A stretch of DNA of 64,000 bases from CAVXYG01 sp963706835 (GCA_963706835.1 CAVPOB010000002.1:124001-188000), one strand, 5' to 3'. Counted from the first letter of the stretch, positions 35,021 through 45,301 are shown. Notes: generated from the letters alone by a model not told the origin. Made by a program: numbers and translations.

Positions 35021-35640
35021 ACCTGCGCGCCACCCGGAGGTCCTCCACCGGCCGGCGGCCCGCCCACCGCGCCTCGGCCGGCGGCCCGCCCACCGCGCCT
35101 CCGCCAGCGGCCGAACCCGTGCGCTGCGGACCGTGCGCGCAACGGTTCGGCCAGTCGTCGCGCACCACGCCGCGTGGAGGCAAGGTTCAGCGGCACCTGC
35201 GCGCCACCCGGAGGTCCACCACCGGCCAGCGGCCCGCCCACCGCGCCTCGGCCGGCGGCCCGCCCACCGCGCCCCCGCCAGCGGCCGAACCCGTGCGCTG
35301 CGGACCGTGCGCGCAACGGTTCGGCCAGTCGTCGCGCACCACGCCGCGTGGAGGCAGGGTCAGCGGCACCTGCGCGCCACCCGGAGGTCCACCACCGGCC
35401 AGCGGCCGAACCCGTGCGCTGCGGACCGTGCGCGCAACGGTTCGGCCAGTCGTCACGCACCACGCCGCGTGGAGGCAAGGGTCGGCGGCACCTGCGCGCC
35501 ACCCGGAGGTCCACCACCGGCCGGCGGCCCGCCCACCGCGCCCCGGCCAGCGGCCGAACCCGCGCGCTGCGGACCGTGCGCGCCACAGTTCGGCCAGCCG
35601 TCGCGCACCACGCCGCGTGGAGGCAGGGTCAGCGGCACCT
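35021..35640. repeat. Nested tandem repeat derived from the methyltransferase 3' end
   Basis: In the gene-free interval 34827-35628 the block beginning acctgcgcgccacccggagg recurs at 35021, 35195, 35368, 35490 and 35637. The spacings 174, 173, 122 and 147 equal about 122 plus 26 times 2, 2, 0 and 1: a 26-bp sub-unit (ggcggcccgcccaccgcgcc core) is itself iterated inside each unit. The last copy is the genuine 3' end of the adjacent methyltransferase gene (stop at 35629-35631), so the array is repeated duplication of that coding end and its downstream DNA. Proline- and arginine-rich frames through it are not genes. Confidence 0.85.
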
Positions 35641-36423
35641 GCGCGCCACCCAGAGGTCCTCCACCGGCCAGCGGCCCGCCCACTGCGCCTCGGCGATCTC
35701 GTAGAAGTCCGGATCGTCGGCGCCCTGCGGCGCGTACAGCTCGTGCAGTGCGACCACGTCGAAGCCGCTGCGCCGCAGCATCGCGATCCAATCGCCATGG
35801 GACGGGTGGTACTCCACGCCGCCGCCATCCCACGCGGTGCGGAACAGGCGCCGCTGCGGCCGCTGCAGCGACTCCTGCGCCGGGCCCTCGCCCTCCGGGA
35901 CGCACAATGTCGCGAGCACGCTGTTGGTGAGGAACACCAGCCAGCCGCCGGTCCGCAGCAACCGTGCGGCCTCCGGCAGCCACCGCCGCGGATCGCACCA
36001 GACGCTGGCCCCGTGCTCGCTGACCACGAGGTCGGCGAGGCCATCGCGCAGGGGCACAGCGCCGCCATCGGCCTGCAGCAGCGGGAACACCGGACCGATC
36101 TCGCGCTGGCAGCGCCGCGCGGTCAGCAACTGCTCGTGGCTGAGGTCAACGGCGATCACCTGCGCGCCGCGACGGGCCAATGCGGCCCCCATGAACGCGG
36201 TCCCCGCCCCGAGCTCCACAACGGTGCGCCCGGCCAGGTGCCCCGACCAAGGCAGCGCGCCGATGGCCTCCTCCGGCATCCGGAACAGTCCCCAGCGCAC
36301 CCCGTCGGCCCGCCACAGGTCGTGCGCAGCGGCATCGGTGTGGAGACGGTTGACCAGCGCCCAGACCTCGCGGTTGCGCGCCTGCTCGGTGAGGTCCACG
36401 CTGTGACGGTACTCGGTGGGCAC
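35629..36423 (-). CDS. Class I SAM-dependent methyltransferase
   Basis: 264 residues from a GTG at 36423 (VPTEYRHSVDLTEQARNREV); a GTG at 36399 is possible. Motif I is VVELGAGTAFMGAALARRG, followed by VIAVDLSHEQL (acidic loop for the SAM ribose), a motif II-like strand LADLVVSEHG and RLLRTGGWLVFLTN. The N-terminal VDLTEQARNREVW is typical of a family of small-molecule methyltransferases in actinobacteria. The last 20 residues (WAGRWPVEDLWVARRCR) form the seed of the repeat array that follows downstream. Divergent from the GNAT gene. The methyl acceptor is unknown. Confidence 0.82.
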   Translation of the reverse strand: MPTEYRHSVDLTEQARNREVWALVNRLHTDAAAHDLWRADGVRWGLFRMPEEAIGALPWSGHLAGRTVVELGAGTAFMGAALARRGAQVIAVDLSHEQLLTARRCQREIGPVFPLLQADGGAVPLRDGLADLVVSEHGASVWCDPRRWLPEAARLLRTGGWLVFLTNSVLATLCVPEGEGPAQESLQRPQRRLFRTAWDGGGVEYHPSHGDWIAMLRRSGFDVVALHELYAPQGADDPDFYEIAEAQWAGRWPVEDLWVARRCR

Positions 36424-36487
36424 CCGGACATTGCTGCCTGCCAGCACCGCAGTCCATGTGGCACGGCACGAGGAGGGGAGGTCGGCG

Positions 36488-37042
36488 ATGCCGGATCGGC
36501 GCGCACCCACCGGAGCTACGGTCACCATACGGGCCGAGGCCCCCGGCGACGAGCAGTCGATTCGCGACGTCACCGAGGCGGCGTTCCGGACCTTGGACAT
36601 CAGCGACGGCAGCGAACCGGCGATCATCGACGCCCTGCGGTCGGCGGGCGCACTGACGCTGTCGCTGGTCGCCGAGGACGACAGCGAGATCGTGGGGCAC
36701 ATCGCCTTCTCACCGGTGCAGATGTCGGACGGCAGCAGCGGTTGGTACGGGCTCGGCCCGGTCTCCGTGCTGCCCTCCTGCAGCAGACGCGGGATCGGCG
36801 CCGCACTGATCACCGCGGGGTTGGACCAGTTGCGCGCCGAGGGCGCCAGCGGCGTCGTCCTCGTCGGGCATCCCGAGTACTACCCGCGATTCGGGTTCCG
36901 CAACAGCGACACCCTCACGTCCTCGGATGGCCCACCTGAGGCGTTCTTCGTCCTCCCATTCGCGGGAGCGGTGCCGCAGGGCAGCGTGCACTTCCATGCG
37001 GCCTTCGAGGTGGGTGCCGCGCCCACCCAGGGCAGCGGTTGA
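36488..37042 (+). CDS. GNAT-family N-acetyltransferase (YhbS-like)
   Basis: 184 residues from the ATG at 36488, with GAGGGGAGG before it. The fold motifs are clear: an acidic N-terminus, the strand IVGHIAFSPVQM, the acetyl-CoA pyrophosphate loop in VSVLPSCSRRGIGAALI, and VVLVGHPEYYPRFGFR, the last characteristic of the YhbS/Acetyltransferase-9 group. It should transfer an acetyl group to a small molecule or a protein; the target is unknown. Confidence 0.88.
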   Translation: MPDRRAPTGATVTIRAEAPGDEQSIRDVTEAAFRTLDISDGSEPAIIDALRSAGALTLSLVAEDDSEIVGHIAFSPVQMSDGSSGWYGLGPVSVLPSCSRRGIGAALITAGLDQLRAEGASGVVLVGHPEYYPRFGFRNSDTLTSSDGPPEAFFVLPFAGAVPQGSVHFHAAFEVGAAPTQGSG

Positions 37043-37209
37043 CGAACCGGCGGATGCTGGGAATCGGAGGGATGACCAGCGGCGCTCGGGCAGGCCACGG
37101 ACGGGCCGGGATTGCCCGGAAGGTGACCTGGGAGGCAGTGGGGCGCCCGCCTGCGCCTCAGCAGATCGCCACCCGGCCAATCGCCCCGCACCTCGGCAAC
37201 AATGGTGCG

Positions 37210-40200
37210 GTGTCCGCCAGGCTGCTCACCCCCTCCAAGATCACCGCATGGTTGGACTGCGCCCACTACCTCACACTGCGGCACGAGGTCGACAGCGGGC
37301 AGCGGGAACAGGCCCACAGCACGTTCGGCGAGATGGCCCAGATGCTGCTGGACAAGGGGCTGCTGCACGAGCAGGCAATCCTCGCGGCCTACCGCAGGGA
37401 CGGGCGCAGCGTCTTCGAGGTCCCGCAGCGGCGCCGCGGCGAGCCGTTCTCCGAGTGGGTAACCCGTGTGGGACCGGTGCTGGACGAGGGGCACGACGTC
37501 ATCTTCCAGATGCCGTTCGTGCACGGCGGCGTCCGCGGCATCGCCGATTTCCTGGAGCGGGTCGTCCATGACGACGGCACTGCCACCTACGAGCCGGTCG
37601 ATGCCAAACTCGCCCGGGCCAGCGCCAAGCCCGGCCACGTGCTGCAGCTGTGCTTCTACGCCGAGGCCATCGCCGCCCGTATGGGTCGGCAGCCGGAGCA
37701 TGTGCACATCGAGCTCGGTTCGGGCCAGCGGGAAACGATCCGCGTCGACGATGTCTCGGCCTACTGGCGCCGCCTCCGCGGCCAACTCGCCGCACTGATC
37801 GCCGCTCCGCCGGAAGAGGCCACGCGGCCCGAGCCGTGCGACCACTGCGCCTTCTGCGAGTTCGAGCCGGTCTGCGAGGCCGTCTGGAGGGGTGCCGACT
37901 CCCTGGTATACGTCGCCGGAGCCCGCCACACCGACCGTGCGCGGCTGGAGTCCGACGGGGTCGAGACGATCGCCGCGCTCGCCGCCCTCGATCGCGAGGT
38001 CGCCGACATCGACGCCAAGCGCCTGCAGCGTCTGGTCGGCCAGGCAACCCTGCAGGTGCAGGCGCGCCTCGCACCCGAGGGCAATCCGCCGCCGTTCCGG
38101 CTCCTGGAACCGGAATCTCCGCCTGCGGAGGATCCGGCCGATCTCGACACCGTCCCGGTCGAGCCGGCGCTCAGCGGCTTCGCGGCACTCCCGGAGCCCG
38201 ACAGGGGGGACGTGTTCCTCGACTACGAGGGCCATCCGTTCTGGAAGGCCGACGTCGGCCTGTTCTTCCTCTTCGGACTGATCGAGCAGGAAGATGGCCG
38301 GTGGCGCTACCGCGCCTTCTGGGCGCACGACCAGGAGGAGGAGGCCCAGGCGACGCGGGAGTTGGTGCACTACCTGGCCGATCGGCGGCAGCGCTTCCCG
38401 GGCATGCACGTCTACCACTACAACCACACCGAGCGGACCGCGCTGGTCCGCCTGGCGGCCGATTACGGGGTCGTCGAACTGGAACTGGAGCACCTCATCG
38501 CCACCGGCCTGTTCGTCGACCTGTATCCGATCGTGACCGGCGCCCTGCAGGTCGGCGTGGAGTCCTACGGGCTGAAGCACATCGAGCGCCTCACCGGCTT
38601 CGAGCGCAGCCATGACATCGACCGCGGCGCGGGGGCCGTGGTGGAGTACGAGCACTGGACGCGCGACCAGGAGCCCTCCCGCCTGGAGCGCATCGCGCGC
38701 TACAACGAGGACGATGTCCGCGCCACCAGGGCCGTGCGCGACTGGCTCATCGATCACCGCCCGGACGAGGTCGCCTGGCGGGAGGCCGTCCTCGAGCCGG
38801 AGCCCCCCGACGCCGAGCTCGACGAGCGCATCGAGGCGCTGCACGCGCGAGGCCGGGGCACCCCGGAGCATCTGATGGGCGACCTGCTCGGCTACTGGCG
38901 CCGGGAGAAGCGCGTGGTGGCTGCCGACTGCCTGCGGCTGTCGATGGCCGAGGAGCACGAGCAGATGGAATCGCCCGGGGCGATCGCGCGGCTGCGCTTC
39001 GAGGGATTCCGGGATCGGGTGAGTCCCAAGACGGGCAGGACGCTGAAGGGCAAGGACGCCGACTTCTCCTTCCCTCAGCAGGCGATCGACGCCGACATCG
39101 GTGCCGGATCGAAGCTCATCCAGGTGCAGCAGGAGCACGAGTGGGCGTTCTTCATGCTGGCCGCCATCGATCGTGAGGCTGGCCGTCTCACGCTCACGTG
39201 GAACGAAGGATGCGACGAGCAGGGCGTGTTCCCCACGTCCCTGGTCCACTACGTGCACTTCCCCGAAGGTGCCAAGCTCACCGCGCTGAGCGATCTTGCC
39301 GACCAACTGCTCACCGATCGGGGCACCGAGGTCGGGCACGCGGTACTGCGGCGAGCACCCAGCAGGTTTGTGCCCGGCAAGGGTCCCGCCGACGGCGTGT
39401 TCGTGGGGGACTACCGGGCGATCTGCGCGTGGGCGCCGTACCTGGACCGCAGCTACGTCCCGGTGCAGGGCCCGCCCGGGACCGGAAAGACGTTCACAGG
39501 CTCGCACGTCATCCACGCCCTGGTGCAGCAGGGCAAGCGGGTCGGGGTGACGGCGATGAGCCACCACGCCATCGACAACCTCATGCAGGCCGTCGTGGAC
39601 CGCTTCGCCGAGGAGGGCGATTCACTGCGGGCGGTGCGCAAGGCGGCCGCCACGCCGGTGGCCGGCGTGGACTGCGTCAACAACAACCTCAGGTGCGCCA
39701 CCGGCGACTACGACGTCGTGGCAGGCACCCCATGGCTGTTCGCGAGCCAGGCGATGCGCGACCATCCCGTGGACGTCCTCGTCATCGATGAAGCCGGCCA
39801 GCTCGGCCTGGCCGACACCATCGCAGCGTCGATCTCAGCCACCAACGTGATCCTGCTCGGCGACCCGCAGCAACTGCCCCAGGTGTCGCAGGCCAGCCAC
39901 CCGAACCGGTCGGGCGTCAGCGCCCTCGATCACCTCCTTGGGGAGGACGCCCGCACGTTCCCCGCCGATCGCGGCGTCCTGCTCGATGTGACGTGGCGGA
40001 TGCATCCCGACGTGTGCGACTTCATCTCCGAGGTCATGTACGAGGGCCGGCTGATCAGCCAGGAGTCCTGCGCCCGACAGTCGACCAGCGCGGGCACCGG
40101 CCTGCGCTGGATCCCAGCCCAGCACTCGGGCAACTCCACCGAGTCGCCCGAAGAGGTCGGCATCGTCACCGGAGTCATCGATGGCCTCATCGGTACTCCC

Positions 40201-40614
40201 TGGACCGACCAGAAGGGGGTGGCCCGGCCCCTGACCGCTGCCGATCTGATCGTGGTGACGCCCTACAACGATCAGCGGCGGCTGCTCACCCAGGCCCTCG
40301 GCGCCAACCCCGCGACAGCCGGCGTCGAGGTGGGGACGGTGGACAAGTTCCAGGGCCGTGAGGCGGCAGTCGTGCTGTTCTCCATGGCGACCTCGTCAGC
40401 GGAATACATGCCCCGCAACGCCGACTTCCTGTTCTCGAAGAACCGGCTCAATGTGGCGATCAGTCGCGCCCGCTGCCTGGCGTACCTGATCTGCACCGAG
40501 GACCTCCTCGACACCCGCGCCCGCAGTGTGACGGAGATGACCCTCATCTCGTCGCTGTGCTCGCTGGTCGAGATGGCGCGGCCGGTCGGAATCGACCCGC
40601 CGTCGATCGATTGA
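37210..40614 (+). CDS. TM0106-type RecB-like nuclease fused to superfamily 1 helicase
   Basis: 1134 residues from a GTG at 37210 (MSARLLTPSKITAWLDCAHYL in effect); a longer frame to 37039 lacks support. The N-terminal part is RecB/Cas4-like, with LARASAKPGHVLQL and a cysteine cluster CDHCAFCEFEPVC (about 214-226) that fits an iron-sulfur site. An RNase H-like exonuclease domain starts around DVFLDYEGHPFWKAD (about 335). The C-terminal half is an SF1 helicase: Walker A GPPGTGKTFTG (about 755), DVLVIDEAGQLGL, and the motif IV-VI region DKFQGREAAVV / RLNVAISRARCLAYL. It probably processes DNA or RNA ends in repair or in defence. The family is known but its function is not settled. Confidence 0.85.
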   Translation: MSARLLTPSKITAWLDCAHYLTLRHEVDSGQREQAHSTFGEMAQMLLDKGLLHEQAILAAYRRDGRSVFEVPQRRRGEPFSEWVTRVGPVLDEGHDVIFQMPFVHGGVRGIADFLERVVHDDGTATYEPVDAKLARASAKPGHVLQLCFYAEAIAARMGRQPEHVHIELGSGQRETIRVDDVSAYWRRLRGQLAALIAAPPEEATRPEPCDHCAFCEFEPVCEAVWRGADSLVYVAGARHTDRARLESDGVETIAALAALDREVADIDAKRLQRLVGQATLQVQARLAPEGNPPPFRLLEPESPPAEDPADLDTVPVEPALSGFAALPEPDRGDVFLDYEGHPFWKADVGLFFLFGLIEQEDGRWRYRAFWAHDQEEEAQATRELVHYLADRRQRFPGMHVYHYNHTERTALVRLAADYGVVELELEHLIATGLFVDLYPIVTGALQVGVESYGLKHIERLTGFERSHDIDRGAGAVVEYEHWTRDQEPSRLERIARYNEDDVRATRAVRDWLIDHRPDEVAWREAVLEPEPPDAELDERIEALHARGRGTPEHLMGDLLGYWRREKRVVAADCLRLSMAEEHEQMESPGAIARLRFEGFRDRVSPKTGRTLKGKDADFSFPQQAIDADIGAGSKLIQVQQEHEWAFFMLAAIDREAGRLTLTWNEGCDEQGVFPTSLVHYVHFPEGAKLTALSDLADQLLTDRGTEVGHAVLRRAPSRFVPGKGPADGVFVGDYRAICAWAPYLDRSYVPVQGPPGTGKTFTGSHVIHALVQQGKRVGVTAMSHHAIDNLMQAVVDRFAEEGDSLRAVRKAAATPVAGVDCVNNNLRCATGDYDVVAGTPWLFASQAMRDHPVDVLVIDEAGQLGLADTIAASISATNVILLGDPQQLPQVSQASHPNRSGVSALDHLLGEDARTFPADRGVLLDVTWRMHPDVCDFISEVMYEGRLISQESCARQSTSAGTGLRWIPAQHSGNSTESPEEVGIVTGVIDGLIGTPWTDQKGVARPLTAADLIVVTPYNDQRRLLTQALGANPATAGVEVGTVDKFQGREAAVVLFSMATSSAEYMPRNADFLFSKNRLNVAISRARCLAYLICTEDLLDTRARSVTEMTLISSLCSLVEMARPVGIDPPSID

Positions 40615-40739
40615 TGCTGGGCTGACGTGCGGGGCGAGACGGATCACCGTCGCAGCCCGGGTGTCGATGTCGCCGCCGAATCGGTCGTGCCAGCAGCGAA
40701 GCGCATCCGCCGTCGCGCCCCACGGGAGCCCGGGACCGA

Positions 40740-41624
40740 TCAGCCCAGCACCGCGCAGCGCGGAGATGGCGGCCCCGAGACCCCCGGCCGAGCGACGAAG
40801 ATCGCGCCGGCGAGTGGCTGCTCCTGGCGCTGGTCCGGGGAAACGTCGAACCAGGATGTGGTGATGAACAGGTCACGGCCATCCGGGCCGCCGAAGGCGA
40901 CCGAGGTCGGATTCGTGACCGGCACTTCGATGACCGCGTCAAGGGTCGCATCCGGCAGATAGCGGCGGACCTGCCCTGCGCGCCCCAGCGCCAGCCATAG
41001 GCATCCCTCCTCGTCGACGGTCATCCCGTCCGGCCAGATGCCCGCATCGGCGAAGTCCAGGAAGCGGCGCCGTCCGGACAGCGCCGCGGTTGCCGGGTCG
41101 AAGTCGAACAGGTCCACGACCATCGCAGCCGTGTCCGCCAGGTACAGCCGGCCGGCCGCCTCGTCGATCGCCGGGCCGTTGGCGATCGTCAGGTCACCGA
41201 CCGCGCGCGTAGCCCGAGCTGGCCGACCTGCGGCACCCGGTTCGACGCGGTGCAGCGACCCGGCACCAGGGGTTCGCTCGTAGGCCATCGATCCGGCCCA
41301 GACCCGACCACGGCTGTCCGCCTTCATGTCGTTGAGCCGGTTGCCCGGCAGGTCGGCTTCGAGCGGCACCAGGGTCCGAGTGCCTCCGGTTGCCCGGTCC
41401 AACACACTCAGGCCGTCGGGCATGCCGATGATGGGGTCGCCCCGCTGGTCGATCAGCACGCCGCCGGGCTGGCCGTCAGTGCCCCACGAGGTGTCCGCGC
41501 CGGTTGCCGGGTCGAAGCAGTGGACGCGGCAGCCCATGATGTCCACCCACCACAACTGCTGGCTCGCCGCGTCCCAGCAGGGGCCTTCGGCGTGCTGGGC
41601 ACGCACATCCAGCATCGGCTGCAC
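40740..41624 (-). CDS. SMP-30/gluconolactonase-family protein
   Basis: 294 residues from the GTG at 41624 with GAGGTGGGA just before it; an ATG at 41615 is in frame. The six-bladed beta-propeller shows HAEGPCWDAASQQLWWVDI, PGNRLNDMKADSRGRVWAGSM (metal ligands Asn and Asp), NGPAIDEAAGRLYLADTAA and WPDGMTVDEEGCLWLAL, as in SMP-30 lactonases. It should hydrolyse a sugar lactone in the cytosol with a divalent metal. The N-terminal EGP Glu, a metal ligand, is present. Confidence 0.88.
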   Translation of the reverse strand: MQPMLDVRAQHAEGPCWDAASQQLWWVDIMGCRVHCFDPATGADTSWGTDGQPGGVLIDQRGDPIIGMPDGLSVLDRATGGTRTLVPLEADLPGNRLNDMKADSRGRVWAGSMAYERTPGAGSLHRVEPGAAGRPARATRAVGDLTIANGPAIDEAAGRLYLADTAAMVVDLFDFDPATAALSGRRRFLDFADAGIWPDGMTVDEEGCLWLALGRAGQVRRYLPDATLDAVIEVPVTNPTSVAFGGPDGRDLFITTSWFDVSPDQRQEQPLAGAIFVARPGVSGPPSPRCAVLG

Positions 41625-41821
41625 TCCCACCTCGCCCACCGGACCAAGGTAGGGGAGGTCAGGGGCTGCTGCACGCTGTTGTCCCACACCCTGCCGAGCA
41701 TTGACCCAACCCGGCCGCCTGCGCTTGAGCATGCGCATCACAGCGCGGCAGGGAGCCAAGACTGCTCCAGCACCTGTCCGTTCGGGTGGAGAAGCCCGCT
41801 GGAACTGCCTAGATTTTCCTC

Positions 41822-42730
41822 ATGCCAGGAATCGCAGTGATCGTGAACCCGACGAAGTTCTCCGACCTGGACAAGGCCCAGGCCAGTCTCACCGAACGGT
41901 TCGCCAAGTTCGGGCTCACCACGTCCGACTTCGACTTCATCTTGACCACTGCTGAGGACACTGGGGCCGGCCAGACCGCGAAGGCCGTCCAGGACGGCGC
42001 GGAAATGGTGCTGTCCTGGGGAGGTGACGGGACGGTACGAGCAGTCGCGTTCGGACTCCTGGGGTCCGATGTCCCCATGGGGATCCTGCCGGGCGGAACG
42101 GGCAACCTGATCGCCAAGAACCTCGACCTCCCCACCAGCCTGAATGGCGCTGTCGGCGTCGCACTCGGCGGCGGCGTCAAGGCGATCGACATCAATGAGG
42201 TGGACCTGGGCGACGGCGAACGCCGCATCAGCCTGCTGATCTCCGGCATGGGACTGGACGCCGCCGTCATCGATTCCCCGGAGAGCCTGAAGGCCAAGCT
42301 GGGCCCGGCAGCCTACGCCGCCTCGGGGATGAAGAGCCTCATCGGCTCCGCCAAGCCCCTCACCATCCGGGTCGACGACGAAGTGCCCCGTCGGGTGTCC
42401 GCTCGCATGGCCCTGGTGGGCAACGTCGGCAACATGCAGATGGGGCTCCACCTGTTCGACAACGCCGACCCCACCGACGGGGAACTCGCGATCTTCGTGG
42501 CCAAGCTGCGAGGAATCCGCGAGTTCCTGTTGACGGGCAAGAGCGTGGCCTTCGACAAGGCGTTCGGCACCAAGGCCAAAGGCCACCACCGACTGCAACT
42601 GTCCGGCAAGAGCGTGACGTTCACGACGACCGAGCCCTGGCCGCGCGAGATCGACGGCGACCTCGTGGAACCGGGCGACTTCATGGGCTTCAAGGTGCTG
42701 CCTGCGGCCATCCGGATTCGGGTCCGGTAG
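41822..42730 (+). CDS. Diacylglycerol kinase-catalytic-domain lipid kinase
   Basis: 302 residues. The kinase signature is complete: IAVIVNPTKF near the N-terminus, SWGGDGTVRAVAFGLLG (GGDGT at about 66-70), LPGGTGNLIAKNL, then ISGMGLDAAVI and the C-terminal EIDGDLVEPGDF. It should phosphorylate a lipid (diacylglycerol, sphingosine-like or undecaprenol-type) at the inner face of the membrane. There is no signal peptide. It has no near operon partner. Confidence 0.88.
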   Translation: MPGIAVIVNPTKFSDLDKAQASLTERFAKFGLTTSDFDFILTTAEDTGAGQTAKAVQDGAEMVLSWGGDGTVRAVAFGLLGSDVPMGILPGGTGNLIAKNLDLPTSLNGAVGVALGGGVKAIDINEVDLGDGERRISLLISGMGLDAAVIDSPESLKAKLGPAAYAASGMKSLIGSAKPLTIRVDDEVPRRVSARMALVGNVGNMQMGLHLFDNADPTDGELAIFVAKLRGIREFLLTGKSVAFDKAFGTKAKGHHRLQLSGKSVTFTTTEPWPREIDGDLVEPGDFMGFKVLPAAIRIRVR

Positions 42731-43112
42731 CGCTGCAGACCGGCCGTTGGCCCGCCGGGGGCCAGCCCGGGCGACTGTGCCAGCGGGCGTTCGCCGCTCC
42801 CCCGCCGGCGACCCGCCCGCCAGCGGCCGAACATCGCAAGCGTTGGCCGCGCCGAGGGGTCCGCGCGCCAGGCAGGGTGCTCCCATCGGACCCTGCTCAC
42901 CGTTGCTGTTCTGCGTGGCTGGTCGCTGCCACCCAGACCAGTCGCAGTCTGCCGGCGCCAGGCAACCGGGGCGGAGTACCGCGAGCGGTGGCTGCGGTCC
43001 GGCCGATCCGCAGGCAGCCTTGGGGACTGCGGGTAACGACCAGTTCTCAGCCGATTCACAGGTTCAGGTGCTTCAGTAGATCCCGTGTTTGGGCTGAGGC
43101 CGGAGTCTGCTC
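42731..43112. other. Gene-free region before the two-component operon
   Basis: 382 bases without a convincing gene. Near its end, ttctcagccgattcacag (43044-43061) followed by gttcaggtgcttcag resembles the paired direct repeats bound by OmpR-type regulators; a similar set occurs at 45221-45247. A short part near 42810-42835 (ccgccagcggccgaac) resembles the array at 35021-35640. Confidence 0.45.
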
Positions 43113-43800
43113 ATGAGTGGTGAGCGACTTCTCGTGGTCGACGACGATGAGAACCTGCGGTCGATGCTGTGCGCCGCGTTGCGGCACCACGGCTTCGTTG
43201 TGGAAGCGGCGAATGATGGAGTCGCAGGGCCTCGCCGCGCTGGAGGAGTCGAACCCGGACCTGGTCGTGCTCGATGTGATGATGCCTCGCATCGACGGAT
43301 TCGAGGTATGTCGACGGATGCGATCCGACGGTGACGACACGCCGGTTCTGTTCCTGACCGCTCGTGATGCAAGCCGTGACAAGGTCCACGGCTTGCGGTT
43401 GGGGGCCGATGACTACCTTGAGAAGCCCTTCAGTCTTGATGAGCTCGTCGCTCGCATCCAGGCCATCCTTCGAAGGGCCGGGGCTGGTTCGTCGGGCGGC
43501 GACCTGCTGGTGTGCGGGGATATCTCGCTTGATGACGACGCCCACATCGTGTCGAAGGCTGGTCGGCATGTGCATCTGTCACCGACCGAGCACAACCTGC
43601 TCCGCTACCTGTTGCTGAATCAGGGACGTGTCGTGTCGAAGCTGCAGATCCTCCAGAACGTGTGGGGGTACGGCTTCGAAACGGATGGGGGGGTCGTCGA
43701 GACCTACGTCGGATACCTTCGTCGCAAGATCGACACGACTGAACCGCGCCTCATCCACACGATCAGAGGTGTGGGATACACGCTGCGAGTCCAACCGTGA
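43113..43800 (+). CDS. OmpR-family response regulator (one single-base frameshift)
   Basis: 228 residues after removing one extra G in GCAGG[G]CCTCGCC near 43228-43232. The receiver has DDDEN (acidic pocket), the phospho-acceptor in LVVLDVMMPR, the Thr of LFLTARD and the Lys of LEKPF. A winged-helix DNA-binding domain follows (SPTEHNLLRYLLLNQGRVVS to RLIHTIRGVGYTLR). It would control a stress regulon including, from its position, the downstream multicopper oxidase gene. The histidine kinase starts 28 bases later. The insertion breaks an otherwise perfect gene, probably a sequence error. Confidence 0.85.
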
Positions 43801-43828
43801 GGCTGGCTGGCATCCGGCTGGAGCCCGA

Positions 43829-45301
43829 GTGTCCAGTCATCCGCTGAAGGGGCTCACACTCCGCTCGCGGCTACTGGTGGCAGTCGGGGTCGTCGCCGTC
43901 GTCCAGGTTGCGGCCGTCTTCCTGACCCTCTCCTACGTCAGCGACGAGCTGCTCGACCGGGTCGACGAGCGGCTGGTGGCGACGGCTGATGCCCTGGCGT
44001 CTAGCGAGCCTGGCCTGGGCGGGGTGAGTGACGTCTATAGGGGCGTCCTGACGCCCGAGGGTGCACTGGTCACGTCGACGACGGTGAGGGATCGAGGCGA
44101 GGAGCTTCCGCCGCCCGCCGTCACCGCTGAGCTGCTGATGGCGCCTGAGGGTGATCCGGTGACCGTCGCGGCCGAAGAAGGCCGGCTCGAGTACCGCGCG
44201 GTCGTCGTCGATACCGAGTCTGGCGCACGAGTCGTGTACGCAAGTCCGCTCGACGGATACGAGTGGACGAGGAACCGCATGATGCGGCTCATGACGACGA
44301 CCTCCCTTGCGGTGCTGGTGACGCTGGGGCTGGTCTCCTGGTGGATCGCTCGGCTGGGCATCGCACCGATAAACCGGATGACGCAGGGCGGCGGAGCGGA
44401 TCGCGGCAGGAGAAGGCCTGTCGGTGCGGATCGACTCCGCCCCGGCAGGCACGGAGGCCGGAGAGCTCGGCCGTGCCCTGAACGCGATGATGACCCGGAT
44501 CGAGGACACGTTCCGGCAACGAGCCCTCACCGAGCAGTTGCTGCGCCAGTTCATCGCGGACGCCTCGCACGAACTGCGGACGCCGGTGGCGACGATCCGC
44601 GGCTACGCCGACCTGTACCGTTCCGGTGGGCTCGCGGACCGAGCGGACCTCGACGACGCGATGCGGCGCGTCCTGCACGAGAGCGAACGGATGTCGCGGC
44701 TCATCGCCGACCTGCTGAATCTCGCGAAACTGGACCAGCAGCCGGATCTGCACGTCGACGCTGTCGACCTGTCCGGCATCGCCGCCGATGTGGTCGCCGA
44801 CGCGACGGTCACGCAGCAGGACCCGTCGATCCGCGCGGAGCTGGACGCCGAACCCGTCATCGTCACCGGTGACGAGGACCTGCTGCGGCAGGCCGTCGGC
44901 AACCTCGTCACCAACGCCATGCGTCCACAACCCGCCGGGCACGGTCGGTCGTGGTGAGGGTGCAGGGCGAGGCCGATCGCGGCACCATCACCGTCAGCGA
45001 CGACGGCGTCGGCATGGCGGAAGCGGTGGCCGGCCGCGTCACGGAGCGGTTCTTCCGTGGCGACCCCGCTCGCGGCCGAGACACCGGCGGCAGCGGCCTG
45101 GGCCTGTCGATCGTGGCGAGCATCGTCGCTGCTCACCGCGGCGAGCTGCACATCGACAGCGCCGAGAACGTCGGCACGAGCGTTGCGGTGAGCATTCCGC
45201 GCTTCCTTCGACGGGCGCAGTTCCCAGCGAACTCCCAGCGAACTCATTCAGGCCCTCTGAGATCCGACTCCGCAGACTCGTCTCGTGGAGACGACGAGTA
45301 G
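43829..45301 (+). CDS. Sensor histidine kinase (three single-base frameshifts)
   Basis: 489 residues after removing three extra bases (1473 nt minus 3 is divisible by 3). Two transmembrane helices (VVAVVQVAAVFLTLSYV and SLAVLVTLGLVSWWIARLG) flank an extracellular sensor of about 150 residues. A HAMP region, the H box FIADASHELRTPVATIRG, the N box RQAVGNLVTNAM, and the G boxes DDGVGM and GGSGLGLSIV follow. Insertions lie in CAGGGC[G]GCGGAG (about 44391), GCCATG[C]GTCC (about 44922) and ACGGTC[G]GTCG (about 44944). It pairs with the upstream response regulator. The tail of the reading frame overlaps the next gene start by 17 bases. Confidence 0.82.
45221..45247 (+). promoter_or_regulatory. Candidate response-regulator binding repeats before the oxidase gene
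   Basis: TTCCCAGCGAACTCCCAGCG followed by AACTC holds two 11-base direct repeats of the TTCNCAGCGA type. A related pair, ttctcagccgattcacag, precedes the response regulator gene (43044-43061). The same motif before both units suggests control by this regulator. The site lies inside the 3' end of the kinase frame. Confidence 0.5.

Noticed and set aside
34923..35930. Long Arg/Pro-rich plus-strand frames over 34923-36939
   Set aside because: They result from the nested repeat array and the antisense of the methyltransferase gene.
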